Part shown: positions 34,817 through 43,099 of the stretch, piece after piece | How positions within the stretch are numbered: position 1 is the stretch's first letter | Layout: each line of letters starts with the position of its first letter | Source of the DNA: JAYPAN01 sp049597955 | GTDB lineage: Bacteria; Pseudomonadota; Alphaproteobacteria; RS24 | Direction: 5' to 3' | DNA length: 64,000 nt | Assembly: GCA_049597955.1 (NCBI GenBank) | Contig: JBMYND010000009.1 | Coordinates: 1-64,000, forward strand | Program-made: the position numbers and the translations under genes | The notes under the pieces: generated by a model | Database searches by the model: none | The model's input: the letters and a program-made list of their open reading frames with translations, nothing else | What the model was told of the DNA's origin: nothing

Positions 34817-35592
34817 CGATTTTGTCGCCACTGATACATCATGCCCTGACCGATAGCGAATTGGATGTGACGCATGGCTTTTTCACCCGCCAAGGCGGCA
34901 AATCACAAGGGATTTATGCCGGGTTGAATGTCGGTTATGGCTCAGCCGATGCACGCGAAAATATCGATGCCAATCGGGCGCGTATAAAGCAATGGCTGGA
35001 TGTCACGCATCTGGCCACGGTTAACCAGACCCACAGCGCCGATTGCGTTTTTATTGCCAATGCGGCCGAGGCGGAAGCGGCGCATGAAAAATCCGCCGAT
35101 GCGCTGGTCACTGATTGCCCCGGCATTGCGCTGGCTGTGTTGACCGCCGATTGCGCGCCGATATTAATGGCCGACCGGCAAGTCGGTCTGGTGGCCGCCA
35201 TTCATGCCGGTTGGCGTGGCGCACAAAGCGGCATTATTGAGGCAACGCTCACCATGATGCACAGTCATGGGGCAAGGCCGGAGACGATGATGGCCATTAT
35301 CGGCCCTTGCATATCGCCGCAAGCCTATGAAGTCGGGCCGGAATTTATCGCCGCTTTTGCCCGCAGCCATGAAGACAGCAACCGGTTTTTCGCCCCCGCC
35401 CAACGCGCCGGCCACGCTATGTTTGACCTGCCCGGCTTTATCTTGGCGCGCTTCGCCCAAGCCGGTGTCACGGCTCATAATATGGCGCGCTGCACTTATG
35501 GTGAGGCGGATATGTTTTTTTCCCACCGGCGCAACACGCATGACGGGCTTGCTGATTATGGGCGGCAATTAAGCGCCATTTGCCTGCGCTGA
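34813..35592 (+). CDS. pgeF: peptidoglycan editing factor / multicopper polyphenol oxidase family
   Basis: This 259-residue protein is of the YfiH/PgeF family. Members use Zn or Cu to oxidise phenols or act as purine nucleoside phosphorylases, and in E. coli the protein removes wrongly built muropeptides. Signatures are FFTRQGG, VNQTHS (about 75-80), DCAPI in LTADCAPILMAD, and HAGWRGAQSG (metal His) with GPCISPQAYEVG. The ATGA overlap with the upstream stop selects 34813 over the codon at 34786. About 100 bases precede prs. Confidence 0.93.
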   Translation: MTILSPLIHHALTDSELDVTHGFFTRQGGKSQGIYAGLNVGYGSADARENIDANRARIKQWLDVTHLATVNQTHSADCVFIANAAEAEAAHEKSADALVTDCPGIALAVLTADCAPILMADRQVGLVAAIHAGWRGAQSGIIEATLTMMHSHGARPETMMAIIGPCISPQAYEVGPEFIAAFARSHEDSNRFFAPAQRAGHAMFDLPGFILARFAQAGVTAHNMARCTYGEADMFFSHRRNTHDGLADYGRQLSAICLR

Positions 35593-35647
35593 AAATCGGT
35601 TTGTCGCTCAGGCAAAATCGGGGAAAACCCAAACTATAAATTGCGGC

Positions 35648-35669
35648 TTTGTAAAGGCTTTGTTACAAA
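35648..35669. promoter_or_regulatory. perfect inverted repeat upstream of prs
   Basis: TTTGTAA (35648-35654) and TTACAAA (35663-35669) form a perfect 7-bp inverted repeat with an 8-base spacer, 29 bases before the prs start. Just upstream lies TATAAA (35635-35640), which could be a -10 element, so the repeat would sit at the start of transcription. It is an operator candidate or a leader hairpin. Confidence 0.45.
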
Positions 35670-35697
35670 AGGCGAAAGCGAGTCAGGAGGCGTCCAG

Positions 35698-36630
35698 ATG
35701 AAGATTATTTCCGGTAACAGTAACCTGCCTCTGGCCGAATCCATCAGCACCTATTTGGAAATCCCGCTGGCCAAATGCGATGTGCGCCGCTTTGCCGATA
35801 ATGAGATTTTTGTCGAAATTCAGGAAAATATGCGCGGCGAGGATGTTTTTGTCATCCAATCCACTTCCTTTCCGTCAAATGACCATTTGATGGAATTGCT
35901 TATTATGATTGATGCGTTGCGACGGGCTTCGGCGTGTCGGATAACCGCCGTTCTGCCCTATTTCGGCTATGCACGCCAAGACCGCAAGCCGGGGCCGCGC
36001 ACGCCGATTTCGGCCAAGCTGGTGGCCAATTTGATTGTTGCCTCCGGCGCTGACAGAGTGCTGACCCTTGACCTGCATGCCGGTCAAATACAGGGCTTTT
36101 TTGACATTCCCACCGATAATCTTTACGCCGCACCGGTTTTTGTCGATGATATTCGCCAACGCTTTAACGGGGCGGAACTGATGGTCGTCTCACCCGATGT
36201 GGGCGGCGTGGTGCGCACACGCGCGCTGGGCAATCGCATTGGCGCGGATTTGGCGATTGTCGATAAACGCCGCCCGCGCGCCGGAGAAAGCGAAGTGATG
36301 AACATTATCGGCGATGTGTCCGGTCGCGCCTGTCTGCTGGTTGATGATATTGTCGATAGTGCAGGAACTTTGTGCAATGCCGCCGCCGCGTTGAAAAAAG
36401 CCGGTGCGGTCAGCGTGTCAGCCTATGTCAGCCACGGTGTTTTGTCGGGTCAAGCGGTTGAGCGCGTCAATGCCTCCGAGCTTGAGAAATTGCTGATTAC
36501 CGACACGATACAGCCGACACAGGCGATACTCGACTCTGACAAATTTGACGTCATCACCATTGCGCCGCTGATTGGTGAAGCCATGCAGCGCACCTCGCAT
36601 GAACATTCGGTTTCCAGCCTTTTTGATTGA
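35698..36630 (+). CDS. prs: ribose-phosphate pyrophosphokinase
   Basis: PRPP synthetase (310 residues) makes phosphoribosyl pyrophosphate from ribose 5-phosphate and ATP. It has the ATP loop YARQDRK and the PRPP-binding LLVDDIVDSAGTLCNAA (about 213-229), plus FADNEIFVEI near 36-45. The length equals class I enzymes. The ATG at 35698 follows a strong TCAGGAGG; the longer frame from 35641 is rejected. Product use links it to hisI and to nucleotide and NAD synthesis. Confidence 0.97.
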   Translation: MKIISGNSNLPLAESISTYLEIPLAKCDVRRFADNEIFVEIQENMRGEDVFVIQSTSFPSNDHLMELLIMIDALRRASACRITAVLPYFGYARQDRKPGPRTPISAKLVANLIVASGADRVLTLDLHAGQIQGFFDIPTDNLYAAPVFVDDIRQRFNGAELMVVSPDVGGVVRTRALGNRIGADLAIVDKRRPRAGESEVMNIIGDVSGRACLLVDDIVDSAGTLCNAAAALKKAGAVSVSAYVSHGVLSGQAVERVNASELEKLLITDTIQPTQAILDSDKFDVITIAPLIGEAMQRTSHEHSVSSLFD

Positions 36631-36651
36631 TATATTTATCCGGCTTTCGGC

Positions 36652-36680
36652 TTGATAATTGGCCGTTTCACCGCTATAAA
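36652..36680 (+). promoter_or_regulatory. strong sigma-70-type promoter of rplY
   Basis: TTGATA (36652-36657), a spacer of exactly 17 bases, and TATAAA (36675-36680) form a near-consensus promoter. Transcription would begin around 36687, about 80 bases before the rplY ATG. It is the best-looking housekeeping promoter in the window. Confidence 0.75.
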
Positions 36681-36692
36681 CCGCCCACCTGT

Positions 36693-36721
36693 CCGGCTTT
36701 GCACCCCTGGAGGAAAGCCGG
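36693..36721 (+). promoter_or_regulatory. leader hairpin of rplY
   Basis: CCGGCTTT (36693-36700) pairs perfectly with AAAGCCGG (36714-36721) across a 13-base loop containing CCCCTGGAGG. It begins a few bases after the predicted transcription start. No T-run follows, so it is not a simple terminator. It could be an L25-binding autoregulatory site; that is inference. Confidence 0.5.
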
Positions 36722-36768
36722 TTGGACCGCTTCGGCATGGGCCGGTGCGGGAATTATAGGAGAGAAAA

Positions 36769-37419
36769 ATGTCTGATATTCTGACTATCACCGCTGAAAA
36801 GCGGGAACGGGCCGGTAAGGGGATCGCTCGTGCATTGCGTCGCGAGGGTCGTGTGCCGGCTGTCATCTATGGTGACAACAAGGAATCCGAGGGGATTTCC
36901 ATGCACAGAAATGAATTCACCAAATTGTTTAATAGCGGCAGATTAATGTCCACTTTGCTGGATGTTGATGTTGACGGCAAAAAACACCGTGTGATTACCC
37001 GCGATGTGCAGCTTCACCCGGTCACTGATGTTGTTTTGCATGCTGATTTTCTGCGCCTTGGTAAAGGTGCGAAAATTGCTGTTGAAGTGCCGGTCAACTT
37101 CCTCAATGAGGAAACCTGTCCCGGCCTGAAAGTCGGCGGCGTGTTGAATGTGGTGCGCTATACGGTGGAATTGAATTGCCCGGCCGATAACATCCCTGCC
37201 GCCATTGACCTTGATTTGGCCGAAGCGGAAATGAATGACAGCCTGCATATTTCGCAAGTGACCCTGCCCGAAGGTGTAACGCCGGTCATTGATGACCGCG
37301 ACTTTACCATTGCGACCATTGCCGCACCTGCCGGTCTCAAAAGCGAAGCCGCCGAAGCTGATGATGGCGAAGCGGGCGACGCTGAAGATGGCGGTGAGGA
37401 AGAGGCCACGGAAGAATAA
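36769..37419 (+). CDS. rplY: 50S ribosomal protein L25 (general stress protein Ctc type)
   Basis: L25 of the long TL5/CTC type (216 residues) binds 5S rRNA. The N-terminal L25 domain (about 1-95) contains GKGIARALRREGRVPAVIYG, and the C-terminal TL5 domain runs to about 185. The tail of about 30 residues is strongly acidic. A TAGGAGAG ribosome site precedes the ATG. The gene starts the common rplY-pth-ychF block, read from the promoter upstream. Confidence 0.96.
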   Translation: MSDILTITAEKRERAGKGIARALRREGRVPAVIYGDNKESEGISMHRNEFTKLFNSGRLMSTLLDVDVDGKKHRVITRDVQLHPVTDVVLHADFLRLGKGAKIAVEVPVNFLNEETCPGLKVGGVLNVVRYTVELNCPADNIPAAIDLDLAEAEMNDSLHISQVTLPEGVTPVIDDRDFTIATIAAPAGLKSEAAEADDGEAGDAEDGGEEEATEE

Positions 37420-37421
37420 AC

Positions 37422-37435
37422 CCGGCATTTGCCGG
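37422..37435 (+). terminator. short hairpin after rplY
   Basis: CCGGC (37422-37426), loop ATTT, GCCGG (37431-37435), then TTATCTT. It directly follows the rplY stop. The stem is short and the T-tract poor, so it is at best a weak terminator or attenuator before pth. Confidence 0.35.
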
Positions 37436-37499
37436 TTATCTTCCCTGCCTGTCGGCCTTGCGGCAAGCAGCTTTGAACAGCAGCGAAAGGGAACAGGCC

Positions 37500-38120
37500 A
37501 TGCAACTCTTTGTCGGCCTTGGCAACCCGGAGCAGAAGCATGCCGGTCACCGGCATAATATCGGTTTTATGCTGATTGACCGGCTGGCTTCTGATTACGG
37601 CTTTGCGCCTTTTCGTGAAAAATATCATGGCCTGTTGGCTGAGGGGCAAATCGGCAACCAAAAAGTGCTGTTGCTCAAACCGCAAACCTTTATGAATCGC
37701 TCCGGCATCAGCCTGGCGGAAGCGGCGGGATTTTTCAAACTCACCGGCGAACAGATTGTCGTGTTTTACGATGAACTGGATTTGCCGCCCGGCAAGCTGC
37801 GCATGCGTGATGTTTCAAATGGCAGCATGGCCGGCCATAATGGCCTGCGCTCCATTAAGGCGCATTGGGGAACCGCCTTTCGTCGCGCGCGGCTCGGTAT
37901 TGGCCATCCCGGCCATAAAACCCGCGTGACCGGTCATGTGCTGGGCGATTTCAGCAAGCAGGATGCGCTCTGGCTAGCCCCCTTTCTGACCGCGCTGAGC
38001 CGCCATGCGCCGCTTTTATGCGACGGGGCGGACGCCACTTATCAAAACCGCGTGCATGAGGATATGCGCGCCGCTTTGCCGGAAGCGGACAAACCGTCAT
38101 CAACAGAGGAGACACAATAA
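37500..38120 (+). CDS. pth: peptidyl-tRNA hydrolase
   Basis: Pth (206 residues) frees tRNA from stalled peptidyl-tRNAs. It has FVGLGNPEQKHAGHRHNIGF (Asn and catalytic His near 8 and 18), PQTFMNRSG near 61-69 and the VFYDELDLPPG segment with the catalytic Asp near 92. The C-terminal tail is slightly longer than in E. coli. The ATG at 37500 is the family start; the 37458 extension is rejected. The stop shares a base with the ychF ATG. Confidence 0.96.
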   Translation: MQLFVGLGNPEQKHAGHRHNIGFMLIDRLASDYGFAPFREKYHGLLAEGQIGNQKVLLLKPQTFMNRSGISLAEAAGFFKLTGEQIVVFYDELDLPPGKLRMRDVSNGSMAGHNGLRSIKAHWGTAFRRARLGIGHPGHKTRVTGHVLGDFSKQDALWLAPFLTALSRHAPLLCDGADATYQNRVHEDMRAALPEADKPSSTEETQ

Positions 38121-39217
38121 TGGGATTTCGATGCGGTATTGTCGGCCTGCCCAATGTCGGCAAATCAACCCTGTTCAATGCGCTGACCAAAACCGCCAGC
38201 GCGCAAGCGGCCAATTTTCCCTTCTGCACGATTGAGCCGAATATTGGCGATGTTGCGGTGCCCGATGCGCGCCTTGACAGCCTGGCCGATATTGCCGGTT
38301 CCGCCCAGCGCATCCCTGCCCGTCTGAGCTTTGTTGATATTGCCGGGCTGGTGCGCGGCGCATCCAAGGGCGAAGGGTTGGGCAATCAATTTCTCGCCAA
38401 TATCCGAGAAGTTGACGCAATTGCCCATGTGCTGCGCTGTTTTGAAGATGGCGACATCACCCATGTTGAAGGCCGCGTTGACCCGCTGGCTGATGCCGAT
38501 GTGGTGGAAACCGAGCTGATGCTGGCTGATTTGGAAAGCCTTGAAAAGCGCGAAGTCAGTTTGCGCAAAAAAGCGACCACCAAAGACAAGGCAGCAATTG
38601 ACGAATTGGAGCTGGTCGAATTGGCATTGGCCGAATTGCGCGAAGGCCGACCGGCCCGCAAGGCTGATATTCCCCAAGGCCGCGAACGCGACTTCAAAAA
38701 CCTGCAATTGATTACCGCCAAGCCGGTGATTTATGTCTGTAATGTTGAGGAAGACAGCGCCGCTGACGGCAATGCGCTGGCCGCCAAAGTTGCCGAAAAA
38801 GCGGCCGCCGAAGAGGCCGAAGCCGTGGTGATTTCAGCCCGGATTGAAGAAGAGCTGGCGCAGCTCGACGATGATGAGCGCGGCGAATATCTCGAAACAT
38901 TGGGACTGGCCGAGCCGGGGCTGAACCGGCTGATACGGCGCGGCTATGCGCTGCTTGACCTGATAACCTATTTCACCGCCGGGCCAAAGGAATCGCGGGC
39001 CTGGACGATTAAGCGCGGCACGCCGGCACCGCAGGCGGCAGGCGTTATCCATACTGATTTTGAGCGCGGCTTTATCAAGGCCGAAACCATTGCCTTTGAC
39101 GATTACACGATAAATAATGGCGAACAGGGCGCGCGCGATGCCGGTCGCCTGCGCCAGGAAGGCAAGGATTATATCGTGCAGGATGGCGATGTCATGCTGT
39201 TCCGGTTTAATGTTTGA
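38120..39217 (+). CDS. ychF: redox-regulated ATPase YchF (Obg family)
   Basis: YchF/OLA1 (365 residues) is a P-loop NTPase that prefers ATP and binds ribosomes. The G1 loop is GLPNVGKST (8-16), followed by FCTIEPNIGDVAVPD, VDIAGLVRGASKGEGLGNQF (G3 region) and a TGS domain at the C-terminus (from about 280). The length is standard. The ATG overlaps the pth stop by one base. It lies opposite the DUF488 genes, whose last stop is 16 bases away. Confidence 0.97.
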   Translation: MGFRCGIVGLPNVGKSTLFNALTKTASAQAANFPFCTIEPNIGDVAVPDARLDSLADIAGSAQRIPARLSFVDIAGLVRGASKGEGLGNQFLANIREVDAIAHVLRCFEDGDITHVEGRVDPLADADVVETELMLADLESLEKREVSLRKKATTKDKAAIDELELVELALAELREGRPARKADIPQGRERDFKNLQLITAKPVIYVCNVEEDSAADGNALAAKVAEKAAAEEAEAVVISARIEEELAQLDDDERGEYLETLGLAEPGLNRLIRRGYALLDLITYFTAGPKESRAWTIKRGTPAPQAAGVIHTDFERGFIKAETIAFDDYTINNGEQGARDAGRLRQEGKDYIVQDGDVMLFRFNV

Positions 39218-39233
39218 GGGCGCGGCGACAAGC

Positions 39234-39665
39234 CTATAAGTGCTCAACTTGCAAGTCCGGCCAATGCTGCTGCCAGTATTCGGCGACTAGACGCCTATGG
39301 CAATTATGCGGTGTATGTTCGCTGCAGAGCAGGCAGGCCTTATGCATATCGGCGGCGTCTTGTTTTTCAATTTGTCTTTCTTCCATCAGCTTTTGAAAGG
39401 CTGATACATAATCTTCCCAAGACCCTTTGTTCTTTTTGTAATTATCGAGAATGTCCTTGGTCGGTGCCAAATCCGGCATATGCCGATAATTTATGCCATG
39501 CTGCCTGCAAAAATAGGCCAAATCATCACGCTTGGCGAAGCCTGCCAATTGCGAGACATTATTCAGCCTGATATCAACCAATGTCTCGACACCAGCCTTT
39601 GTCAGACGGTCAAAAAAGGTTTCCGCCCCAATTTTTGTGAAGCCCAGCGTGTAGAGTTTAATCAT
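39234..39665 (-). CDS. DUF488 family protein (first paralog)
   Basis: This 143-residue DUF488 protein has DIR at 31-33, then the cysteine motif CSE (114-116) and CHRR (122-125). It aligns position for position with its neighbour at 39690. Two cysteines eight residues apart, beside an invariant Glu and His-Arg, look like a catalytic or metal site. The function of the family is not known to me. It is the last gene of a leftward three-gene unit, 24 bases after the second DUF488 gene. Confidence 0.85.
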   Translation of the reverse strand: MIKLYTLGFTKIGAETFFDRLTKAGVETLVDIRLNNVSQLAGFAKRDDLAYFCRQHGINYRHMPDLAPTKDILDNYKKNKGSWEDYVSAFQKLMEERQIEKQDAADMHKACLLCSEHTPHNCHRRLVAEYWQQHWPDLQVEHL

Positions 39666-39689
39666 GCGACATGCCTTTGCGATTGCGCG

Positions 39690-40256
39690 TCAGGCGCGGT
39701 CTTTCTTAAAAGCGATGTCCCCGCCTTTTTTCTGATAAAACGCATCTTCAGGAGACATAAATAAATCTGACTGATTGCCCAAATGGCAGGCAATTAAATC
39801 GGCGTGATTTTCCAATCGCCCATCTTCCATAATATGGCTGACTGCTACGCCCTCCTCAACCAGATTTCGGGCCACCAAATGTGTCCGGTGACAATCCAGC
39901 GGATTTTTCTCCGAACACATCAGCGCGATTTTATGGCTTTGCGCGCCCTTTATCACCCGCGCCAACCCGCTGCGAAAACTTTCGGTCTGACTTACCTTGT
40001 CAAAATTCACTTTCCCGCCTGTATCATAAAGCCTGTCATCTTCCTGACGCGCGCCCAGCTCCTTGCCAAGAAAGACATAATGCACGCCGCTTTCTTTCAG
40101 TGATTCGGTCAGATTTTCCCTGTTATAGTGCGGCACATAACGGCTATAGGGATGCGAACGCACATCGGCAATCGCTGAAATATCGTGCTTTTCCAGCAAT
40201 TTAACAAATTGCGCCATCTCCAAATGAGAGTGACCGATTGTATATACAGACAGCAT
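39690..40256 (-). CDS. DUF488 family protein (second paralog)
   Basis: This 188-residue DUF488 protein has the family's TIGHSHLEMAQFVKLL start, DVRSHPYSRY (31-40), FLGKELGAR (62-70), MCSEKNPLDCHR (113-124) and an extra C-terminal tail of about 50 residues absent from the neighbour. CSE and CHR fall at the same residue numbers as in the shorter paralog (114-116 and 122-124), evidence for duplication of one domain. It lies 12 bases downstream of the dual-OB gene. The substrate is unknown. Confidence 0.88.
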   Translation of the reverse strand: MLSVYTIGHSHLEMAQFVKLLEKHDISAIADVRSHPYSRYVPHYNRENLTESLKESGVHYVFLGKELGARQEDDRLYDTGGKVNFDKVSQTESFRSGLARVIKGAQSHKIALMCSEKNPLDCHRTHLVARNLVEEGVAVSHIMEDGRLENHADLIACHLGNQSDLFMSPEDAFYQKKGGDIAFKKDRA

Positions 40257-40268
40257 TTGAGTTCCGTT

Positions 40269-40925
40269 TTATTGCATGGGGAACATCATACCCGCAACCA
40301 GCTTATATGCAAATTTGCTCCTCCTTCTATAAGGCACAAAAGGTTCGGCAAGGCTTAGGCAGCACAAAGCGCCGTTCGTTGTTGGAACTTTCCTGTCCGC
40401 GTATCGCATTTGAGCCTCCGGACAGGTTACCGCCAAATCATAATCAACGCCGTTATGGTTGAATCTAGCACGCAACTTGGGTGTTCGGGTCATTACTCCG
40501 GATAGTTGTAGTAACAATAAAGAACCCGGTGGTTTTATTTCCCCAAAACTGTCTTCATGAACCTCATCAGTCCCGAGCGATTTATTGCAAAGCCACAAGC
40601 TTTCCGGCTCATCGACCAGTTTCAGGGCATCCTCATATCGATATGCACCGATTTTTTCCCACGGCCGTTCATCCAAAAACCAATTCTCGGTTTGATATGG
40701 CGCGTCCAGCAAACTTGCTTTTTTGCCGACCGGAACCTTGATAACATCCAGCAATTTAGGATAGCTTTCATCAGGTAATTTTTGCCTCTCCCTCGGTATG
40801 CTATGTGAATCACCAGAGCATATCGGTCTCACCCATTCCCCCGTTTTTATATCCTTGCCCGCAAAGCATCGTCCGCTGTCACGGTAGGAATTGGCAAAAC
40901 ATATAATCGACTTGTATTCCGTCAT
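40269..40925 (-). CDS. putative dual OB-fold protein linked to DUF488
   Basis: This 218-residue protein resembles the dual-OB domain family that is often found next to DUF488 genes. It has CFANSYRDSGRCFAGKDIKT near 9-28, WVRPICSGDSHSIP, and a second beta-rich half starting near 130. OB folds often bind nucleic acid, but no activity is established by the sequence. The ATG at 40925 with GGGAGAAG upstream is preferred to the codon at 41033, whose extra 36 residues arise from repeat DNA. It is the first gene of the module. Confidence 0.7.
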   Translation of the reverse strand: MTEYKSIICFANSYRDSGRCFAGKDIKTGEWVRPICSGDSHSIPRERQKLPDESYPKLLDVIKVPVGKKASLLDAPYQTENWFLDERPWEKIGAYRYEDALKLVDEPESLWLCNKSLGTDEVHEDSFGEIKPPGSLLLLQLSGVMTRTPKLRARFNHNGVDYDLAVTCPEAQMRYADRKVPTTNGALCCLSLAEPFVPYRRRSKFAYKLVAGMMFPMQ

Positions 40926-40934
40926 TTTTCTTCT

Positions 40935-41022
40935 CCCTGTTTTTGTTGAAACAAGGAAAACAGCAAAAATGACGAAGTTATTTTCCTTGTTATTCGTCAA
41001 AACAAGGAGAGCAACAAAAATG
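40935..41022. repeat. tandem imperfect repeat with inverted copies in the dual-OB leader
   Basis: A 23-base core occurs at 40949-40971 and 41000-41022 (period 51, about 20 of 23 bases alike; both start AAACAAGGA and end CAAAAATG). Each core has an inverted partner on its left: CCTTGTT (40985-40991) against AACAAGG (41001-41007), and CCCTGTTT (40935-40942) against AAACAAGG (40949-40956) with one mismatch. The block lies between petC and the dual-OB start. It could be two operators, or leader hairpins for the leftward transcript. Confidence 0.7.
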
Positions 41023-41041
41023 CCTGCGGTCAATAAGTTAT

Positions 41042-41833
41042 CTAGTGCAAATCAGCCCAGATTTTACGCATTGAGAAGAACATCAGCGCGGCGAAAATGC
41101 TCAGATAGACAAGCACCATAAAGCCGGTGCGCTTGCGCGCTTCCAATTCCGGCTCTGCCGCCCAATTGAGAAAATGCGTCACATCCAGCGACATTTGCTC
41201 AACCGTGGCCGGTGTGCCATCGCCATATTCCAGCAAATCATCCATCAAAGGCGATGGCATGGCGATTTTGCTGCCCGCCATATAGGGGTTGTAATACAGG
41301 CCGGGGCGCAATTCGACCCCTTCCGGCGGGTCTTGATAGCCGGTCAGCAGGGCGTGAATATAATCCGGCCCGCCGGAGCGCGCTTTGGTGATGAGCGATA
41401 AATCGGGCGGATAAGCGCCGCCATTGGCGGCCCGCGCCGCATTGTCATTGGGATAGGGCGCGATAAACTTGTCTTTCGGCAAAGCCGGGCGCTCAAACAT
41501 GTCGCCATAATCATCCGGCCCGTCTTCCACCATATAGGCGGCCGCAATCGCCTTGACTTCGGCTTCGGAAAATTCCGGCCCGCCGGGCTGGGAAAGATTG
41601 CGGAAAGCGACATAATTCATGCCATGGCAGGCGGCGCACACTTCCGTATAGACCTGATAGCCGCGGCGCAGTGCATCGCGGTCATAAGTGCCGAACAGAC
41701 CGGCAAAGCTCCAATCAATCGCTGCCGGATGTTTGGCTTCGCCTGCTGCCTGTGCGCCTTTCAGACCGGTAGCCACGCCCAGCGTCACGGTCAGGGCCAG
41801 TGCCAGTTTCAATGACTTGATGTTCATTGCCAT
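41042..41833 (-). CDS. petC: cytochrome c1 (bc1 complex)
   Basis: Cytochrome c1 (263 residues) is the membrane-anchored heme c subunit of ubiquinol-cytochrome c reductase. The signal peptide is at 1-29, heme site CAACH at 66-70, and the axial Met is probably in SKIAMPSP near 185. A single C-terminal transmembrane anchor (about 232-252) is followed by a short cytoplasmic tail. The GGAYPPDLSLI loop is typical. It is the third gene of the petABC operon and lies 18 bases after petB. Confidence 0.96.
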   Translation of the reverse strand: MAMNIKSLKLALALTVTLGVATGLKGAQAAGEAKHPAAIDWSFAGLFGTYDRDALRRGYQVYTEVCAACHGMNYVAFRNLSQPGGPEFSEAEVKAIAAAYMVEDGPDDYGDMFERPALPKDKFIAPYPNDNAARAANGGAYPPDLSLITKARSGGPDYIHALLTGYQDPPEGVELRPGLYYNPYMAGSKIAMPSPLMDDLLEYGDGTPATVEQMSLDVTHFLNWAAEPELEARKRTGFMVLVYLSIFAALMFFSMRKIWADLH

Positions 41834-41851
41834 TTATCTCCTCATGCGCCG

Positions 41852-43090
41852 CTATTCAGCCGGCTGCGCTGCGCCTGACAATATCGGCGATGATATGCTT
41901 TCCGGCACATCCTTGGGTCGTTCAATAATGCCAAGAACCGGCAAAACGATAAGGAAATGCGCGAAATAATAGACCGTGCCGATACGCGCCAGCACAATGT
42001 AAATGCCCTCGGCCGGCATGGCACCCAAATAGCCGAGCAACAGGCAATCAACCACGAAAAGCGCGTAAAATTGCCGGAACAACGGACGATAGCGACCGGA
42101 ACGCACTTTCGATGTATCCAGCCAAGGCAGCAGGAACATGACGAAAATCGCGCTGAACATCAAAATGACGCCGCCCAGCTTGTCCGGCACAGCACGCAAA
42201 ATCGCGTAAAATGGCAAGAGATACCATTCCGGCACAATATGGGCCGGTGTCACCAATGGGTTGGCCGGTATGTAATTATCGGCATGACCCAGCACATTCG
42301 GGGCGAAAAAGATGAAATAGGAAAACAGAATAAGAAACAGCGCCAGCGCAAAGCCGTCTTTCACCGTGTAATAGGGGTGAAATGGCACAGTGTCTTGCTT
42401 GCCTTTGACCGAAATGCCCACCGGATTATTATTGCCCGGCACATGCAGCGCCCAAATATGCAACACAACCACGCCGGCAATCAGGAAAGGTATCAGATAA
42501 TGTAGCGAGAAAAACCGGTTCAGCGTTGGATTATCGACCGAATAGCCGCCCCATAACCAAATGGCGATATTCTCACCGACCAGCGGCACCGCCCCAAACA
42601 GATTGGTAATCACAGTTGCGCCCCACAGGCTCATCTGCCCCCAAGGCAGCACATAGCCCATAAAGGCGGCGGCCATCATCAGCAGGTAAATGATAACCCC
42701 GAGAATCCACAAAACTTCGCGCGGTGCTTTGTAAGAGCCATAATACAGGCCCCGGAAAATATGAATATAGACGGCGAGGAAGAACATGGACGCGCCATTG
42801 GCGTGAATATAGCGTATCAGCCAGCCATAATTGACATTGCGCATAATATGTTCGACCGACTGAAAAGCGTGGTCAACATGCGGTGTGTAATGCATGGCCA
42901 AGATAATGCCGGTGACAATTTGCGTCACCAGGCAGAAAGTCAAAATACCGCCAAATGTCCACCAATAATTGAGGTTTTTCGGCGTCGGGTAATCAACAAA
43001 ACTGTCATGCGCCAGCCGCAAAATGGGCAGGCGCGTGTCGAGCCATTTGGTGAAGCCATTGCCGGGATTATACGTGCTTTCGCCGCTCAT
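41852..43090 (-). CDS. petB: cytochrome b (bc1 complex)
   Basis: Cytochrome b (412 residues) is the quinol-oxidising membrane core with hemes bL and bH. It has eight hydrophobic segments. Heme histidines are visible in GIILAMHYTPHVDHAF and in RYIHANGASMFFLAVYIHIF, and the paired set in the fourth helix. The quinol-site PEWY motif is present in HIVPEWYLLPFYAILR. The length matches the alphaproteobacterial form with a separate c1 gene rather than a b-c1 fusion. It lies 9 bases after petA. Confidence 0.98.
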   Translation of the reverse strand: MSGESTYNPGNGFTKWLDTRLPILRLAHDSFVDYPTPKNLNYWWTFGGILTFCLVTQIVTGIILAMHYTPHVDHAFQSVEHIMRNVNYGWLIRYIHANGASMFFLAVYIHIFRGLYYGSYKAPREVLWILGVIIYLLMMAAAFMGYVLPWGQMSLWGATVITNLFGAVPLVGENIAIWLWGGYSVDNPTLNRFFSLHYLIPFLIAGVVVLHIWALHVPGNNNPVGISVKGKQDTVPFHPYYTVKDGFALALFLILFSYFIFFAPNVLGHADNYIPANPLVTPAHIVPEWYLLPFYAILRAVPDKLGGVILMFSAIFVMFLLPWLDTSKVRSGRYRPLFRQFYALFVVDCLLLGYLGAMPAEGIYIVLARIGTVYYFAHFLIVLPVLGIIERPKDVPESISSPILSGAAQPAE

Positions 43091-43099
43091 ATTTCAGTC

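Noticed and set aside
40926..41033. longer N-terminus for the dual-OB protein
   Set aside because: The extra 36 residues translate the repeat region and look like a hydrophobic low-complexity stretch; the ATG at 40925 has a good ribosome site.
40891..41121. plus-strand frame reading through the tandem repeat
   Set aside because: The repeated peptide pattern comes from the repeat DNA itself; it overlaps petC and the dual-OB start and has no ribosome site.
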